From assembly GCF_037042905.1 (NCBI RefSeq), contig NC_087254.1, forward strand, positions 18,222,603-18,286,602: a DNA stretch of 64,000 bases, read 5' to 3'. The position numbers were made by a program, and so were the translations under genes. The notes beneath the pieces are model-generated. The model was not told the DNA's origin and did not search any database. It saw nothing but the letters and a program-made list of their open reading frames with translations. Positions 25,801 to 34,000 of this stretch are shown here, in pieces; positions within the stretch are counted from its first letter, which is position 1; every line of letters begins with the position of its first letter. The stretch comes from Lytechinus pictus. Taxonomy: Eukaryota; Echinodermata; Echinoidea; Temnopleuroida; Toxopneustidae.

Positions 25801-28800
25801 AGTGCTTTTGATAATCAAGGGGGCACCATAGGGCAATTTGAACTTATTTGGATCTGAACGGCTAGTACTGGCACTAGTTGATGCACTTTAAAAGTTTCAA
25901 GAATTAGAAATAGAGAAAAAGATGTGAGATTAATTTACAAAAAAACCCAAGTACATGTAGACCTATGCCTACATGTATGTGTACATAGTCTACAACAATC
26001 ATTGGCATTATCACTTTTTAACCCACTGCTAAATGCATCTAGACTAATCTATACCAATCGGTCCACCACACCAGTGTCGCCGTAGGGTCTACACATCCTG
26101 AACCTGATCCTAGCAAAATTCTGTTTTATCTGCAGCTTTTTAAATAATGGGCAACATATTTCAAAATACATCTTAAATGATTTTAAACCAAGCAGCAAGC
26201 AATAAAGTAAAAGTTGCTTGAAAAGAAAGAGACGATTAAATCCGCTGTAAAAGCAGCAGAAATTGTTTGTTTGAGTGTGTGGTTTTTCCAAGTGGCTTCT
26301 TACCTTGTTGTGATCGATGACTTTGAAGTCAAGGTTTGAAAAAATGATGGTAGTTGTTGTGTGTTGCTCCTAGCACGCTTGCTTTTCTGATGAATTTTTT
26401 TCGCGGCATGGTCATGAAAACTCTTTTTGCCGATTGAAGCATACTTCTGTTGTTTTTTGCACCAAATACACAAAGCAACACCATGTTGGTTCATCTTGCG
26501 AATATATTCCGACATAAAATCTCCATTGTTATCTTTATCCTCCATCCATGATCAGTTCCATTTGTTCTTAACGTTCACTTCCAAAACCTTGATATCGTCC
26601 GTTTTCTCTATCACTTAGGTACTCATCTTGGCTGCTTAATCATATCCAGTGCAGTGGCAGAGAATCATAATCCAAAGAATCTGGTCATTTATATATTCTT
26701 GCAAACATTATCAAATTCGATGGAAAAGTCAGATGATAAATCACAAAACATATCCAGTTTGGCTTACAGTGTATGTACACATGCGGCTCCCCTGGCCTTG
26801 CTCTTGCGACGTACCAAATACGTTCGCACATGGCAAGCTGGAGTTAGTGCGATGCCCAGCACAGTCCACACCGATGCTCCCCGTGGGGATGGCAGGCGGT
26901 GACCGGTAGGGACACGTGATGGTTTGGAGCATCTCTATATGGTTTGAAGAGGGTAGCGCGTGTACATTCGTTGTTCAGCGCGCGCGTTTATAAATTATGT
27001 ACTGGGTCATTCTAAAAAAAATGTTACAATTCACAAAAAACGTGTCTCGACTATCTTATGGCCACTAGCTTCACAACCCTGAACATTTTCTACAAAAATA
27101 TTATCAAGAAAATTACAATAATAGACTAGCTCCACAAAGCATATACGACCAGTGACTAATAAAGCTCTAATTTTATTACAAAAGCCTTTTATTTTTGCTT
27201 TTTGTTAGAATCGACGCTGTCTCGGGTCAGTTTTAGATTTTACTATCATTCTCTTTCCTAAGTAGTCTGTATTTCTTACCTACATTAATGTCTGGTTAGG
27301 GCAGCTTGGTGTAAACGTCCGACATACTGCGCTTATCCTAGTATTTGATGATCCCTTTGTGATTAATTTCACTTTTAACTTTGTCCCAAATTCATTTTAA
27401 CCTCCGTAACGAATACTGCCACAAGTTTTTTTTCCCATTCAAACTGAATGATATTATATGATAATGTGTCTACAAGTAGAGTGATATTCATTAATAAATA
27501 ATTGATAGGGAATTATCATATGTGTTTCCTGTATTACACGGAAATAAAGGACTATTCTTAAAAAATAAAATGTATGACTAAACAGCTTTAACATCCGTAA
27601 CGCACCTTAAGAAAATGTGCACTTTGGCAGTTCTGTTAAGGATTCAGTATCTTATAGGATAAGAGACACCTTTCATAATAAATACAATTTTCAAAGGTAT
27701 GACTGCTAAATAAGGACCACGTTGGACCATAAAGCATAAAGACATTAACATCCGTAACGCATTAACTTCCGTAACATTTTTTCTTGAATATGCTACAAAT
27801 TTGTGCTATACTGAATCACTCCGGATCATACAGATATAAATCATATAAGGTACCGTCCACCTACTTACCCATAAAAATGATAGCTATTCATCCTTGTCAA
27901 ATTATTATTACACACCTTATTTTTAACATCACTTTGAAAAGAGGGAAAATTGCCAGCGAAAACAATTTCCCGAGAATTATATATGATATTTAATGTTTTT
28001 AGAATTTTGAATAATACATACTACAAATTTTGAATATTGGCATCTTCTTTAGAACTTAAGATTTCTAATTTCCTTTGCTATATAAAGTGCATTAACTTCC
28101 GTAACAATTACTGTTACGGAAGTTAATACACTTCTTTGCTGTACTTTGCTAAGATTGATAGCACGATTCTAGTTCCAGAATAGGTGACATGGCTTTGTCT
28201 AATGCTGTAGTCGGCAGAAATGGTGTAGAGAAAGGGAAGAAGGAGAAACAATTAAGCTTTCATGGACAAGGAAAGAGACAGAAAAACTGTTTGCAATGAC
28301 TCATGAGGAGGGTTAATGTATCACCGATCAAAAATGTGAGCGCAAAGCGCGAGCTAAAACTTGTGAATAGTCTAACCTGAAAACTTGAAATTCTAGCATT
28401 TTTTTGTAGAAATGATCAGGATGTTATCTGAATAAACTATTAATGCGAGTACAAAGTGCTAGCTGATTTGTTTTTCGTATTCTGACCGAAAGCTTGACAT
28501 TCTAAACACTCTTTGTACCAATTACAAGGATGGGTATCTTAATTGATGCGACTGTAAATTTTTTATATGTTGATCTGAAAACAATAATTTTTTGACGTTG
28601 TAATTTGAGAACAAGATATATATCCAATAAACAATTATTGCAAAGGTAAAACGCGCGCTTTTTTAGGTTTAGTCCCCAAAACGGGAAATTCTACTAACTT
28701 TTTGTAATCATAAAAAGGATGGGTGTCTTGCTAAGGAAATGATGCGCAGTGAGTGCGAAGCGCGAGCTGAAAATATGTGTCATTCCAATATGAAAACCAG

Positions 28801-31800
28801 ACATCTTAAGCACGCTTTCAAATAAAGAGGATATAAATTGAATAAAAAATAATTTCATGCAATAGAATACAAAAAAAAAAAAGTGGGGATTACATGTATG
28901 TACACCATCAATCAACTCTTTTAATATTCATGAAGATATGTATAGACTATATTGTTTCACTAAAATAATGCAAATCTTTAAAATGGCATAACTTCGCTAT
29001 TCCTTGTTCAATTTTGATCATATTTGCAGTATTTTGTTTGTCTGCTTATTATCTGTTCAGATAATATTTTTCAGCCTGGATGACCCCTTTAACGTGCATG
29101 AAAAGCGCTTGAATAATCGATATACATGAAAACATGGAAAGGGGTATTTCAAACTCTCACGGTTAGTTGGAATTTATAAATGAAATACGTATTTCGATAA
29201 TCAAACATTTTGGCTATTCATCATTTTTTTAAATCACGAATAGAATGCGTAATTGCGTATCTCGATAAAACAAACTGATGAAAAAAAAATCGCGATTAGA
29301 TCATATAGATTCCATTAATAATTTATGTATTTGTGAATTTTTAGCCTCTTGTTTCATTCACCTTACTTTTTTATTATTCATTTCCCCATGTCCTTTTTTA
29401 AATGTTTTTCCCTCTTTTTCTATCTTTTTTGGCTATTGGCAGGCGGCGGGATTCCTCGTAACCCAGAGAACTCATCCTGGTAACGGGACTGCGATTGTTA
29501 TATTTTGTTTATTGCCAGAAACTTTAAAGATAAACTGTAATTCTGTTGCCCGGTTATTCGGTTTTCTCATTCCAACTTTGAACAAGAACGACAATAAAAT
29601 TACAGTTTCCGTTTCCTGTTTATGTTTTTTACATTTTTTAGGGGGGGGGGGTTGGCAAATTAAGCTATGCGTTCCACATTTATCTTTATTTATTAATAAA
29701 AGGTTATACGAATACCTAAATATGGATTTTCCTAAGGTAACATAATAAGTAGTGCAATTTGTAACTTGATTTTAACTTCCGTAACGAAGGTTGACATGGT
29801 TAAATGCCATCAAGAGGATTTAATGGTAAAGTATCTTGGGATTCCCAGAATTGGTCATGCATTGCTTAGGATCTTGCTTAGGATTACTTAGTGCCAGAAA
29901 CTTTTAAGATGAACTGCAATTCTGTGGCCCGGTTATTCGGTTTTCTCATTCCAACTGTGAACAAGAACGACAACAAAAATGACAGTTGTCCGTTTCCTGT
30001 TCTGTTTTTAACATTTTTTATTTGGGGGCGGGGTGGGAAAATTAAGCAATGCGTTCCACATTCATCTTCAATAAATTTTAAAAAAAATGTTATACCAATA
30101 CCTTAATATGGATGTTCCTAAGGTAACATAATAAGTAGTGCAATTTGTAACTTGATTTTAACTTCCGTAACGAAGGTTGACATGGTTAAATGCCATCAAG
30201 AGGATTTAATGGTAAACTATCTTTTGATTCCCAGCATTGGTCATGCATTGCTTAGGATCTCAGGTTATGGATGGAAGTTATTTTAAGGTTGCCTCATTCA
30301 AATTATGAACATTAAACTGAACGAAAGATGTGCAATGATTTTTATGGTTCTTTTTGTTAAATGTTATTTGGTAAAATCCTGCTTCTGAAAAAGAATATTG
30401 AATATTTTTTCTATCTTGCAAACATTTTTGCTTCAGTAAATAAAATTGTTGATACCACACTGAAACTTAATGGTGTGCATTTCTATTTCAATCATTTCAA
30501 AGGTGATTTAATTGAGTAACATAAGAGAACAATGCTAACGATTAACCTCCGTAACGTTGATATACAGTGCTTGAGTTAATCCGGTCAGTACTTCAAATTG
30601 ACGCAACAGCGACATGCCCCTTTTCTGTTGCCACTTTCTCATACATGGTACTTTCACAATCTGTATTTTTCAACCCATTTTGTAGATTTCATTTTTACGA
30701 TTTTTCCCCCCATCAATTGTAGCATTTTTCTGAGAATGACCCTACTGTATATAGCAAATATCTCTCACTCGGGCGATCGACATGCATCGCGAGAGAGAGA
30801 GAGAGAGGGGGGAAGAAAGGAGGACTTTCCAATTTTTTTAGAACACAGGAAAAGTCAGAAACACTGAATAAGACAGATAGCAGGGAAAACCCGGATTTCC
30901 GTGTAAAGACGGAAAAGTGGCATCCCTGTGCTTGGCTCGAAAACCTATTATCTCATTCTCAAAATTCAAAAATATTGAAGACAGCCCGGAAAAAAGCTGT
31001 GTTTTGGGAATATGGCAGTGGCACCAATCTTATATGTTTGAAACAGTCTCATTATTTCCTGTAGAGATCCCTTTCAAGGCAAAAGAAGGTTGCCTCTTGT
31101 ATCATAACTCTAAAATCAAGGTCTACATGTATCTGAGCTTTCTCAAATTTGTTCCATTTTGAGAGATAAGTTTTAAAAGTCCCATGAAGATAAATAAGGT
31201 TTGAAAAATTATATGATATTGACTTGAGTTTGACTGGTTTATGGTTTGTATCTTTATTATAGCTCTCAAGACAGTCCAAGCCAAACACCAAGAGGAAGCA
31301 ACAGAAGCAATACAACAACAAGCATCACAGAGGAGATATCAGAAGAAATATCTGGTGATGAAAGCTTTCTGGCTAGCAGTCAAGACAATGTGAGTCATCT
31401 TTATATCAACGACCATCTCTAACAATCACACAGATCAATACACACCCTAGCAGTCAGGAAAAGGTCAACAATCATGCTTGGCACATTATCAATAAAAACT
31501 GAGGCTTATCGGGAACAATTTTTGAGAATATCATGTTTGGCTCTGTACTTACTTTCATTCAGAAATTTATTGAACGAAACATAGAAAAGGCATGATAATG
31601 AGGCATCCCTTTCTTACCGTGCATATGTTCAATCAACATACCGTAACAATCTTGACAAATTTATTGCACAATTTGTATTTTGACATCGAAATTTCAAACT
31701 TCTTTTGATAATCTGGTCTTGAACCTTTCATATAAAAGAGTATTGAAATAAAGAAGAAAACCTTGTAGTATGATGTGAATAAGATAGTGATGCTGGACAA

Positions 31801-32209
31801 AATGTCTGAGAATCCTAGAGTTTTTGTACTCTAGTATGCAGAAAAAAAATCCTTTTCCCAAATACATTTCATTCAATTATCTAGATAGGCTGACAGTAAA
31901 ACCCTAAATCATGGCATGTTCAGGTGTTAAAATATTACATTCAATAGGCTTCTCTAGGCTCACCAAACATAGTAATGTTGTTGTCTACATTTAACACTCG
32001 GTATGAAGGAGTGCATTTTGTGATGGGGTTCACTGACATTTGGGCACAACTGTATAATCATTGGTAGAACCCTTTAATTTTTAATCTTTTAAAAATCTTC
32101 TTTTTTATTCCAGCTCGATGACCAGACGTCTGACCACACCGTGTCTCAGCTAAGTCAGAGTGGTCCATTTGACTACATGGAAGAGGTTCGCCCACCTACA
32201 AGCTTATGA
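4747..32209 (+). CDS. CEP43: CEP43 (FGFR1OP/FOP) ortholog, 14 coding exons, 479 aa, with two EF-hand loops
   Basis: Joined coding exons: 4747-4827, 9439-9547, 10218-10306, 11175-11330, 12251-12274, 14992-15048, 15998-16068, 17367-17428, 19523-19635, 20009-20172, 21020-21162, 21951-22098, 31263-31389, 32114-32209. All junctions are GT-AG and the frame holds through to TGA (1440 nt). Seen: the N-terminus EDTELRDLIAQTLENNGVL, a LisH-like segment around residues 50-85, FFDDP at 294-298, SLSSLSNAPPL near 327-337 and a C-terminus starting LDDQTSDHTVSQLS. Known: these blocks occur in the same order in vertebrate CEP43, which acts at centriolar satellites, centriole distal ends and the ciliary base and self-associates through its TOF/LisH region. 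Odd: residues 171-182 and 211-222 form a consecutive pair of EF-hand loops, and the protein is longer than the roughly 400-aa human one. The first in-frame ATG is 4747. Upstream UTR exons were not identified. Confidence 0.93.
4850..5065. promoter_or_regulatory. CpG-dense block just inside CEP43 intron 1
   Basis: A sharp GC- and CpG-rich island in AT-rich sequence, starting about 20 bases after the exon-1 donor. Long frames run through it on both strands, as expected from GC content. Its position suggests a promoter-proximal role, but no motif proves it. Confidence 0.4.
5190..5292. repeat. Two consecutive perfect hairpins
   Basis: AAGATGGATTTCC pairs with GGAAATCCATCTT (5190-5202 / 5206-5218, 3-nt loop). 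CCTTCCTACGC pairs with GCGTAGGAAGG (5266-5276 / 5282-5292, 5-nt loop). In intron 1; possibly ends of short inverted-repeat elements. Confidence 0.8.
5462..5612. repeat. Short fold-back element
   Basis: TATAAATAATTA and TAATTATTTATA flank a loop, and outer arms with ATCACGTAAT / ACGTAATAAATTTTA continue the pairing. A MITE-like hairpin of about 150 bp. Confidence 0.65.
6526..7113. mobile_element. MITE family B, copy 1
   Basis: Begins TAAAGGAGAATGAAACTC and ends GGGTTTCATTCCTTTA. The flanks carry ATTAGAAT at 6518-6525 and 7114-7121, a possible 8-bp target duplication; a TTAA target also fits. The halves are inverted relative to each other around GATCTTGGTCGCATTGCCAA. A 64-codon frame inside (6815-7009) is repeated in copy 2. 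Confidence 0.85.
7500..8643. mobile_element. MITE family A, copy 1, interrupted
   Basis: The right end is clear (GGGGTGGACTTGTCCT, then TTAA at 8644-8647); the left end is eroded. Sequence on both sides of the family-B copy at 7732-8320 is contiguous in the intact copy at 15139-15727 (GGACCAGCTTGACTGAACCA). Confidence 0.75.
7732..8320. mobile_element. MITE family B, copy 2, inverted and nested
   Basis: The same element as 6526-7113 in opposite orientation (AAGGAGAATGAAACCC to TTTCATTCTCCTTTAA), lying inside a family-A copy. The pair forms a long inverted repeat with arms of about 590 bp about 620 bp apart. Confidence 0.85.
8648..9438. other. Rest of CEP43 intron 1
   Basis: AT-rich sequence with no exon or recognisable repeat boundary. 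Confidence 0.6.
9439..9547 (+). CDS. CEP43: CEP43 coding exon 2 (TOF/LisH start)
   Basis: Begins AELRANVFLSLEEQ after a TATATAG acceptor and ends with one base of a split Gly codon at a GTAAG donor. The helix NEELKKYLSTKE enters the LisH region. It aligns with the matching vertebrate block of the same length class. Confidence 0.93.
10218..10306 (+). CDS. CEP43: CEP43 coding exon 3 (LisH core)
   Basis: Encodes GYQTAVLVKEFLEHFNLDFT and then LAVFNPETNI. The 'EFL..FNLDFTLAVF' string is the diagnostic CEP43 signature. Acceptor TTATAG, donor GTGAGT, phase 0. Confidence 0.95.
11175..11330 (+). CDS. CEP43: CEP43 coding exon 4
   Basis: 52 codons with SDAYEGRESLASELNI and KGKPLLHEILKR, corresponding to the vertebrate segment with 'L..DLGI' and 'GGPLLLEVIRR'. 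Acceptor AATAG, donor GTAAGT. Confidence 0.9.
12251..12274 (+). CDS. CEP43: CEP43 coding exon 5 (24-nt microexon)
   Basis: Eight codons (EETVAIPK) between a TTAATTGCAG acceptor and a GTATTT donor. Both ends are phase 0, so skipping would keep the frame. The call rests on splice sites and frame only, as the peptide is too short for similarity. Confidence 0.6.
12918..13186. mobile_element. Short TIR element in CEP43 intron 5
   Basis: Perfect 17-bp terminal inverted repeats TGCAGGCCTTGAAATAG and CTATTTCAAGGCCTGCA. 269 bp, non-coding. No clear target duplication. Confidence 0.75.
13187..14640. other. CEP43 intron 5 interior
   Basis: AT-rich intronic sequence. Nothing is supported beyond stray frames. 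Confidence 0.6.
14651..14805. mobile_element. 155-bp MITE family D, copy 1
   Basis: The ends GGGCCTGTTTCATTAAGAG and CTCTTTATGGAACTGGCCC are inverted repeats, with GTAACTACCATGGTAAC in the middle. A relative lies at 49570-49755. Confidence 0.8.
14992..15048 (+). CDS. CEP43: CEP43 coding exon 6 (EF-hand 1 entering helix)
   Basis: 19 codons, DLTSAQIADAKEKFEKYDV. It supplies an amphipathic entering helix and the first two residues (D171, V172) of a canonical EF-hand loop completed by the next exon. Acceptor TTTGCAG, donor GTAATG. Confidence 0.87.
15139..15727. mobile_element. MITE family A, copy 2 (intact)
   Basis: TTAA, then AGGTCAAGTCCACC ... GGTGGACTTGTCCT, then TTAA (15135-15138 and 15728-15731). 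The arms fold back over about 250 bp (CAAAATCGGATGCAAAATAA vs TTATTTTACAACCGATTTTG). A TTAA target suits Kolobok or piggyBac-type transposition. In CEP43 intron 6. Confidence 0.85.
15998..16068 (+). CDS. CEP43: CEP43 coding exon 7 (EF-hand 1 loop)
   Basis: Begins NKSGSIDKDELRSLFVDMF. Joined to exon 6 it gives the 12-residue loop DVNKSGSIDKDE, with D1, N3, S5, G6, I8, D9 and E12 all matching the EF-hand consensus. It ends two bases into an Arg codon at GTAAATG. Confidence 0.9.
16150..16295 (+). repeat. Probable retroelement 3' end
   Basis: TTGTAACTTTGTAATCCCAA ... GGACAATAAATACA followed by ATTCAATTCAATTCA. This looks like the 3' end of a LINE with a short tandem tail; no coding part is present. 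Confidence 0.45.
16559..17154. mobile_element. MITE family C
   Basis: TTAA, then AGGGGAATCCAACCC ... GGCTGGATTCCCCT, then TTAA. Fold-back interior with TTGGCCCCATATG-type and GTTGCCAATTTGAAATCTAC arms. Same architecture as families A and B. In CEP43 intron 7. Confidence 0.8.
17367..17428 (+). CDS. CEP43: CEP43 coding exon 8 (between the EF-hands)
   Basis: Encodes RNMLERYVQDEFHAGDKDFS and then S, and supplies positions 1-6 of a second EF-hand loop. Acceptor TTTACAG, donor GTAAGT, ending one base into a Val codon. Confidence 0.88.
17474..18665. mobile_element. 1.2-kb repeat element with internal tandem units
   Basis: The left end TCTCGCCTGCATAGCAGAGC and right end GCAGGCGAGACTGCC share an inverted TCTCGCCTGC. 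After a (GGC)n run the interior has about six units of 160-195 bp, each with ATCATAACTT ... TTCATGAAACTTGG ... TTTCAGGTCACATGACC ... GGTCAAAGGTCA. Non-coding. A truncated inverse copy is at 59040-59275. Confidence 0.8.
18690..19117. mobile_element. Degenerate TTAA-type MITE
   Basis: The right end is CCAGGGTGAACTTTCCCTTTAA. The interior resembles families A and C (AAAACAAGAGAGTTATTGATG; ATGTGATGTCACAAAACCAA). The left end is eroded. Confidence 0.5.
19523..19635 (+). CDS. CEP43: CEP43 coding exon 9 (EF-hand 2 end)
   Basis: Encodes VIDFEEFLAMYRRLFVVCRS and then VVSHDIEDLVPTSPRKLK. With exon 8 the second loop reads DKDFSSVIDFEE (D1, D3, S5, I8, D9, E12; Ser replaces the usual Gly at position 6). 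Acceptor TTCCAG, donor GTATGT. Confidence 0.9.
20009..20172 (+). CDS. CEP43: CEP43 coding exon 10 (FFDDP motif)
   Basis: 54 codons plus two bases. A Gln/Lys/Asp-rich linker is followed by EDNDAFFDDPLP, which matches the 'DSFFDDPIP' block of vertebrate CEP43. Acceptor ATACACAG, donor GTAACA. Confidence 0.9.
20515..20895 (-). repeat. tRNA-derived SINE (minus)
   Basis: On the minus strand the head reads AGAGCCATGGTGTAGTGG, then a B-box GTGTTCGAATCCC (20818-20806), and the body runs down to an AATAATAATAATAAC tail at about 20515. Related to 44405-44698. Inside CEP43 intron 10. Confidence 0.8.
21020..21162 (+). CDS. CEP43: CEP43 coding exon 11 (Ser/Gly/Pro-rich)
   Basis: Contains ASSLSSLSNAPPLGGGGSLG, matching the vertebrate 'GSLASLSDAPPL' block. 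Low-complexity and probably disordered. Acceptor TATACAG, donor GTATGT. Confidence 0.9.
21225..21600. repeat. Two abutting short fold-back sequences
   Basis: TTGTTTCATGAAGAGTTATG ... TGACAAAGCTCTTCAGGGGA pair as inverted ends (21225-21350). A second unit from GGGGACCTTTTCATGA to ATAAAATAGTCCCCTGA (21347-21598) follows. MITE-like, no transposase. Confidence 0.55.
21951..22098 (+). CDS. CEP43: CEP43 coding exon 12
   Basis: Encodes WDDLDEIDNKISKLGFDSSQ and ends with SYEDDFQ plus two bases. It corresponds to the vertebrate 'DLKLISDKIGSLGL...DYVDDF' block. Acceptor GATTATAG, donor GTAAGAA. A 9.2-kb intron follows. Confidence 0.92.
24540..25262. other. AT-rich intron-like stretch within the hAT pseudogene
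   Basis: Lies between pseudogene segments. Very AT-rich, no supported feature. Confidence 0.5.
25263..25670. repeat. Minisatellite, period about 40 bp
   Basis: About ten diverged units built on CTAATAACAATGTGAACGCA then TCATGAAATTAA / AACTGATCATGTAATGAACT. Located in the apparent intron of the hAT pseudogene. Confidence 0.8.
28325..28800. repeat. GCGAGCGCGAAGCGCGAGC-type repeat units, group 1
   Basis: Cores at about 28337 (GTGAGCGCAAAGCGCGAGC), 28442 (degenerate) and 28749 (GTGAGTGCGAAGCGCGAGC), each followed by TGAAAA/AAAAC and GAAAAC..GACAT text as in the array at 61.3-63.5 kb. Confidence 0.7.
28960..29095. repeat. MITE right-end fragment
   Basis: AAATGGCATAACTTCGCTAT ... TTTTTCAGCCTGGATGACCC then CTTTAA. 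Resembles the right half of families A and C. Confidence 0.45.
29514..30260. repeat. 379-bp direct tandem duplication
   Basis: Unit 1 is 29514-29892 and unit 2 is 29893-about 30260. Both start GCCAGAAACTTT and run through CCCGGTTATTCGGTTTTCTC, a G-rich run, GTTCCACATT, TTTAACTTCCGTAACGAAGG and GGTCATGCATTGCTTAGGAT. Divergence is modest. Confidence 0.9.
30261..31262. other. Distal CEP43 intron 12
   Basis: Contains a (GA)n run at 30789-30817 and one CCGTAAC motif. No exon seen before the exon-13 acceptor. Confidence 0.6.
31263..31389 (+). CDS. CEP43: CEP43 coding exon 13 (acidic)
   Basis: Encodes SSQDSPSQTPRGSNRSNTTT and then SITEEISEEISGDESFLASSQDN. The 'SI.EEI.E..S' run matches vertebrate CEP43. 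Acceptor TTATTATAG, donor GTGAGT, with frame restored from exon 12 by a split Ser codon. Confidence 0.92.
32114..32209 (+). CDS. CEP43: CEP43 coding exon 14 and stop
   Basis: Begins LDDQTSDHTVSQLSQSGPFD and ends in TGA at 32207-32209. The 'LDD.T.D.TVSQLS' string is the conserved CEP43 C-terminus. Acceptor ATTCCAG. Confidence 0.94.
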   Translation, partial: LDDQTSDHTVSQLSQSGPFDYMEEVRPPTSL

Positions 32210-32627
32210 CACTAGACTGAACCAAACACAGTGTCATGTTGAGACTCCTGTTGTTGGCACCATAACAAACTTTATTTGACAAAGGCAGGTCCTTCTCCAC
32301 TACTCACTCTGCTTCTGCCATGTTGACTTTCTTGATGTGTGGAGAGGCATCTAAGTTCTATTTCCTGAGCAAGTTCCTGAGAACATTCTGAAGTCCTCTT
32401 CTGTATGAAGGTCACCAATCTGGACATTCAACTGCAGCAGCCAGTTATATGCTCCTTCAGTTTTCCCAAGAACCTGGGAAGGACTGGAACAACTTCCAAC
32501 AGGATCCAGCTCAGTTGGTCTCACTCTCTTGATGTCTTCGGGGCCTTCTTGACTAGGGTGCAGGTTTAGTAGCTTCAGGATGACTGCTTTTTACTGTAAT
32601 ATATATGTATATGCACCTTCGCAAAGG

Positions 32628-32714
32628 AATAAAAGTAAGGCTCAACATGCCGACACAAACTACAGTGTGTTTATCTTTAGTATCTTGTCGTAGCAATACA
32701 ACTGGAAGAATAAA
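32628..32714 (+). terminator. Candidate CEP43 polyadenylation signals
   Basis: AATAAA hexamers at 32628-32633 and 32709-32714, about 420 and 500 bases after the CEP43 stop. The call rests on hexamer and position only. Confidence 0.45.
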
Positions 32715-33815
32715 TGTTCATCAAGCCACTTCAAGGTTTCCCTTCAAGCGTATGTGCCATGCTTAACTTGATCATCTCGGTTTTTAAGACTGTATGGGAT
32801 CAGAAAATGTGCTCTCTGTACCTCACTGGCTACCTTTTGTTTTTCCTACAACTTTTTGCCCCCTTTTTCTTTCCATACCGCAGACAACCTGCTTTCAAGC
32901 CTTTGAATCAGACGACAAGTCTTGGACTTTTTTAAAAGTCTTGTTTTATCCTAAACAAAAAAAGAGAAAATTTGACAATTAAATTTTTGCTCACACTCAG
33001 ATTTGAAATCACAATCTTGCCATTGTTTAGTAAGTGCAAATTATCAAATTGTACCATGCAGAAAAAATTAATTGAGTCTTGTAAAGTACTTTCTGACTCT
33101 GCATTCCAAGCTTCTGAATATTCATGATGTATAGTCCTTGATGGAATAAACTGTTTTCTGATGCGAGGAAGAAAAATTTGGAGGAAAATGAATTTAGTCC
33201 CCCGGGTACTTACCTTCTGAGAAGCAAGGCATGTGCCCTGCCCATTAGGTTTCCATACATCCTTGAGATCCTTGGAGACCATCCTTAGCCCTCTCTTGCT
33301 TTGTTCATTGGTCATCGGTCAAGAATTGATGTACAGTAAAGACTCTGAGATGGTAGAGTAATACCTTTCACAAGGCTGATCAACTTAAAAAAAAATATAT
33401 TATGAGAGAATAGATGGACAGGATAGTGCAAATTTAGTGTAGCTGGTGGGCAAATTCATGATTAAAAATGTTGTTGAATACAAGAGTTATGAAGTGCCTT
33501 CATCCATGTTTTTATGTCACATTAGTTTTCTACTTGTACATATATTTATATTATTTTGCAACAATTTTGTTTGTATTCATGCTTCAGAGGTTATTTAAAC
33601 GAGTTGATGAAAATGAGAAATCAGAATTGTGAATTAATGTGTAGTCTATTTAATATCATGGAGGGAATGCAGTCATATTTTTCCCCTTTGTAGTAAAGGA
33701 ATGCTTGAAAATGGCAACTTAAAAAAAGCAATAACAAAAAAAACAAAGAGGCAAAGTGAAAAGTAAAAAGAGAGTAATGTTTGTAGAAATTATCTGAAAT
33801 TTCTATACATTTTTA
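32715..33815. other. Region downstream of CEP43
   Basis: AT-rich. A minus-strand frame at 33315-32932 (127 codons) shows no recognisable domain. No feature supported. Confidence 0.5.
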
Positions 33816-34000
33816 TGCCTCTGCCCAACGTAGGTGGATGCCGAAGGCATTATGCTCTCCAACTGTCTGTCCGTCGTGTTTTCATTCTCATAATGCATAA
33901 AGAACTGTTTGATGGATAAATGTCAAACTTTGTAAAAGTATACAAATATGTATTGGAATAACAATTATCTGATTAGTGTGGGGGGTCACAAGGTGAGGAG
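33815..34000 (+). repeat. Dispersed repeat fragment
   Basis: CCTCTGCCCAACGTAGGTGG ... GCCGAAGGCATTATG ... TGTCTGTCCGTCG. A segment with ATCTGATTAG, GGGTCACAAGGT has a relative near 44230-44270. Family not identified. Confidence 0.45.

Larger units (their letters stand above)
23024..26545 (-). pseudogene. Broken hAT-like transposase gene inside CEP43 intron 12
   Basis: Read on minus: segment 26545-26304 (MEDKDNNGDFMSEYIRKMNQ, with a CIWC...H zinc-finger-like stretch), segment 25885-25787 (FKLPYGAPLIIKST) and segment 24524-23024. The two introns have GT-AG ends and compatible phases. The long segment has FSLNVDESFSNNNQKVFSIM, ILCDSTNYMYMRGKKGGFET and DIDGDTCHHIHNTSKLFCKY, which I recognise as hAT-superfamily-like (the D-containing DES.. 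and CD.. blocks). It ends in a Lys/Arg-rich tail. Lesions: a frameshift near 24387, an in-frame TAA near 24155, frameshifts near 23850, 23555 and 23400, and a TAA near 23245. Non-functional as it stands. It opposes CEP43 transcription. Confidence 0.75.
27397..30557. repeat. Dispersed TTAACNTCCGTAACG motif cluster
   Basis: Starts near 27397, 27587, 27744, 27761, 28091, 29771, 30157 and 30541 on plus, and 28127-28113 on minus. The 28091/28113 pair is a perfect 15-bp inverted repeat with a 7-nt loop. Two copies are inside the 379-bp duplication. Function unknown; such spacing resembles subterminal transposase-binding repeats. Confidence 0.8.

Noticed and set aside
29278-29745. 155-codon plus-strand frame
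   Set aside because: It spans one unit of the 379-bp duplication and a G-run. The second unit breaks the frame, and no motif is visible.
32932-33315. 127-codon minus-strand frame downstream of CEP43
   Set aside because: No recognisable domain or splice partner; chance frame length in non-coding DNA.
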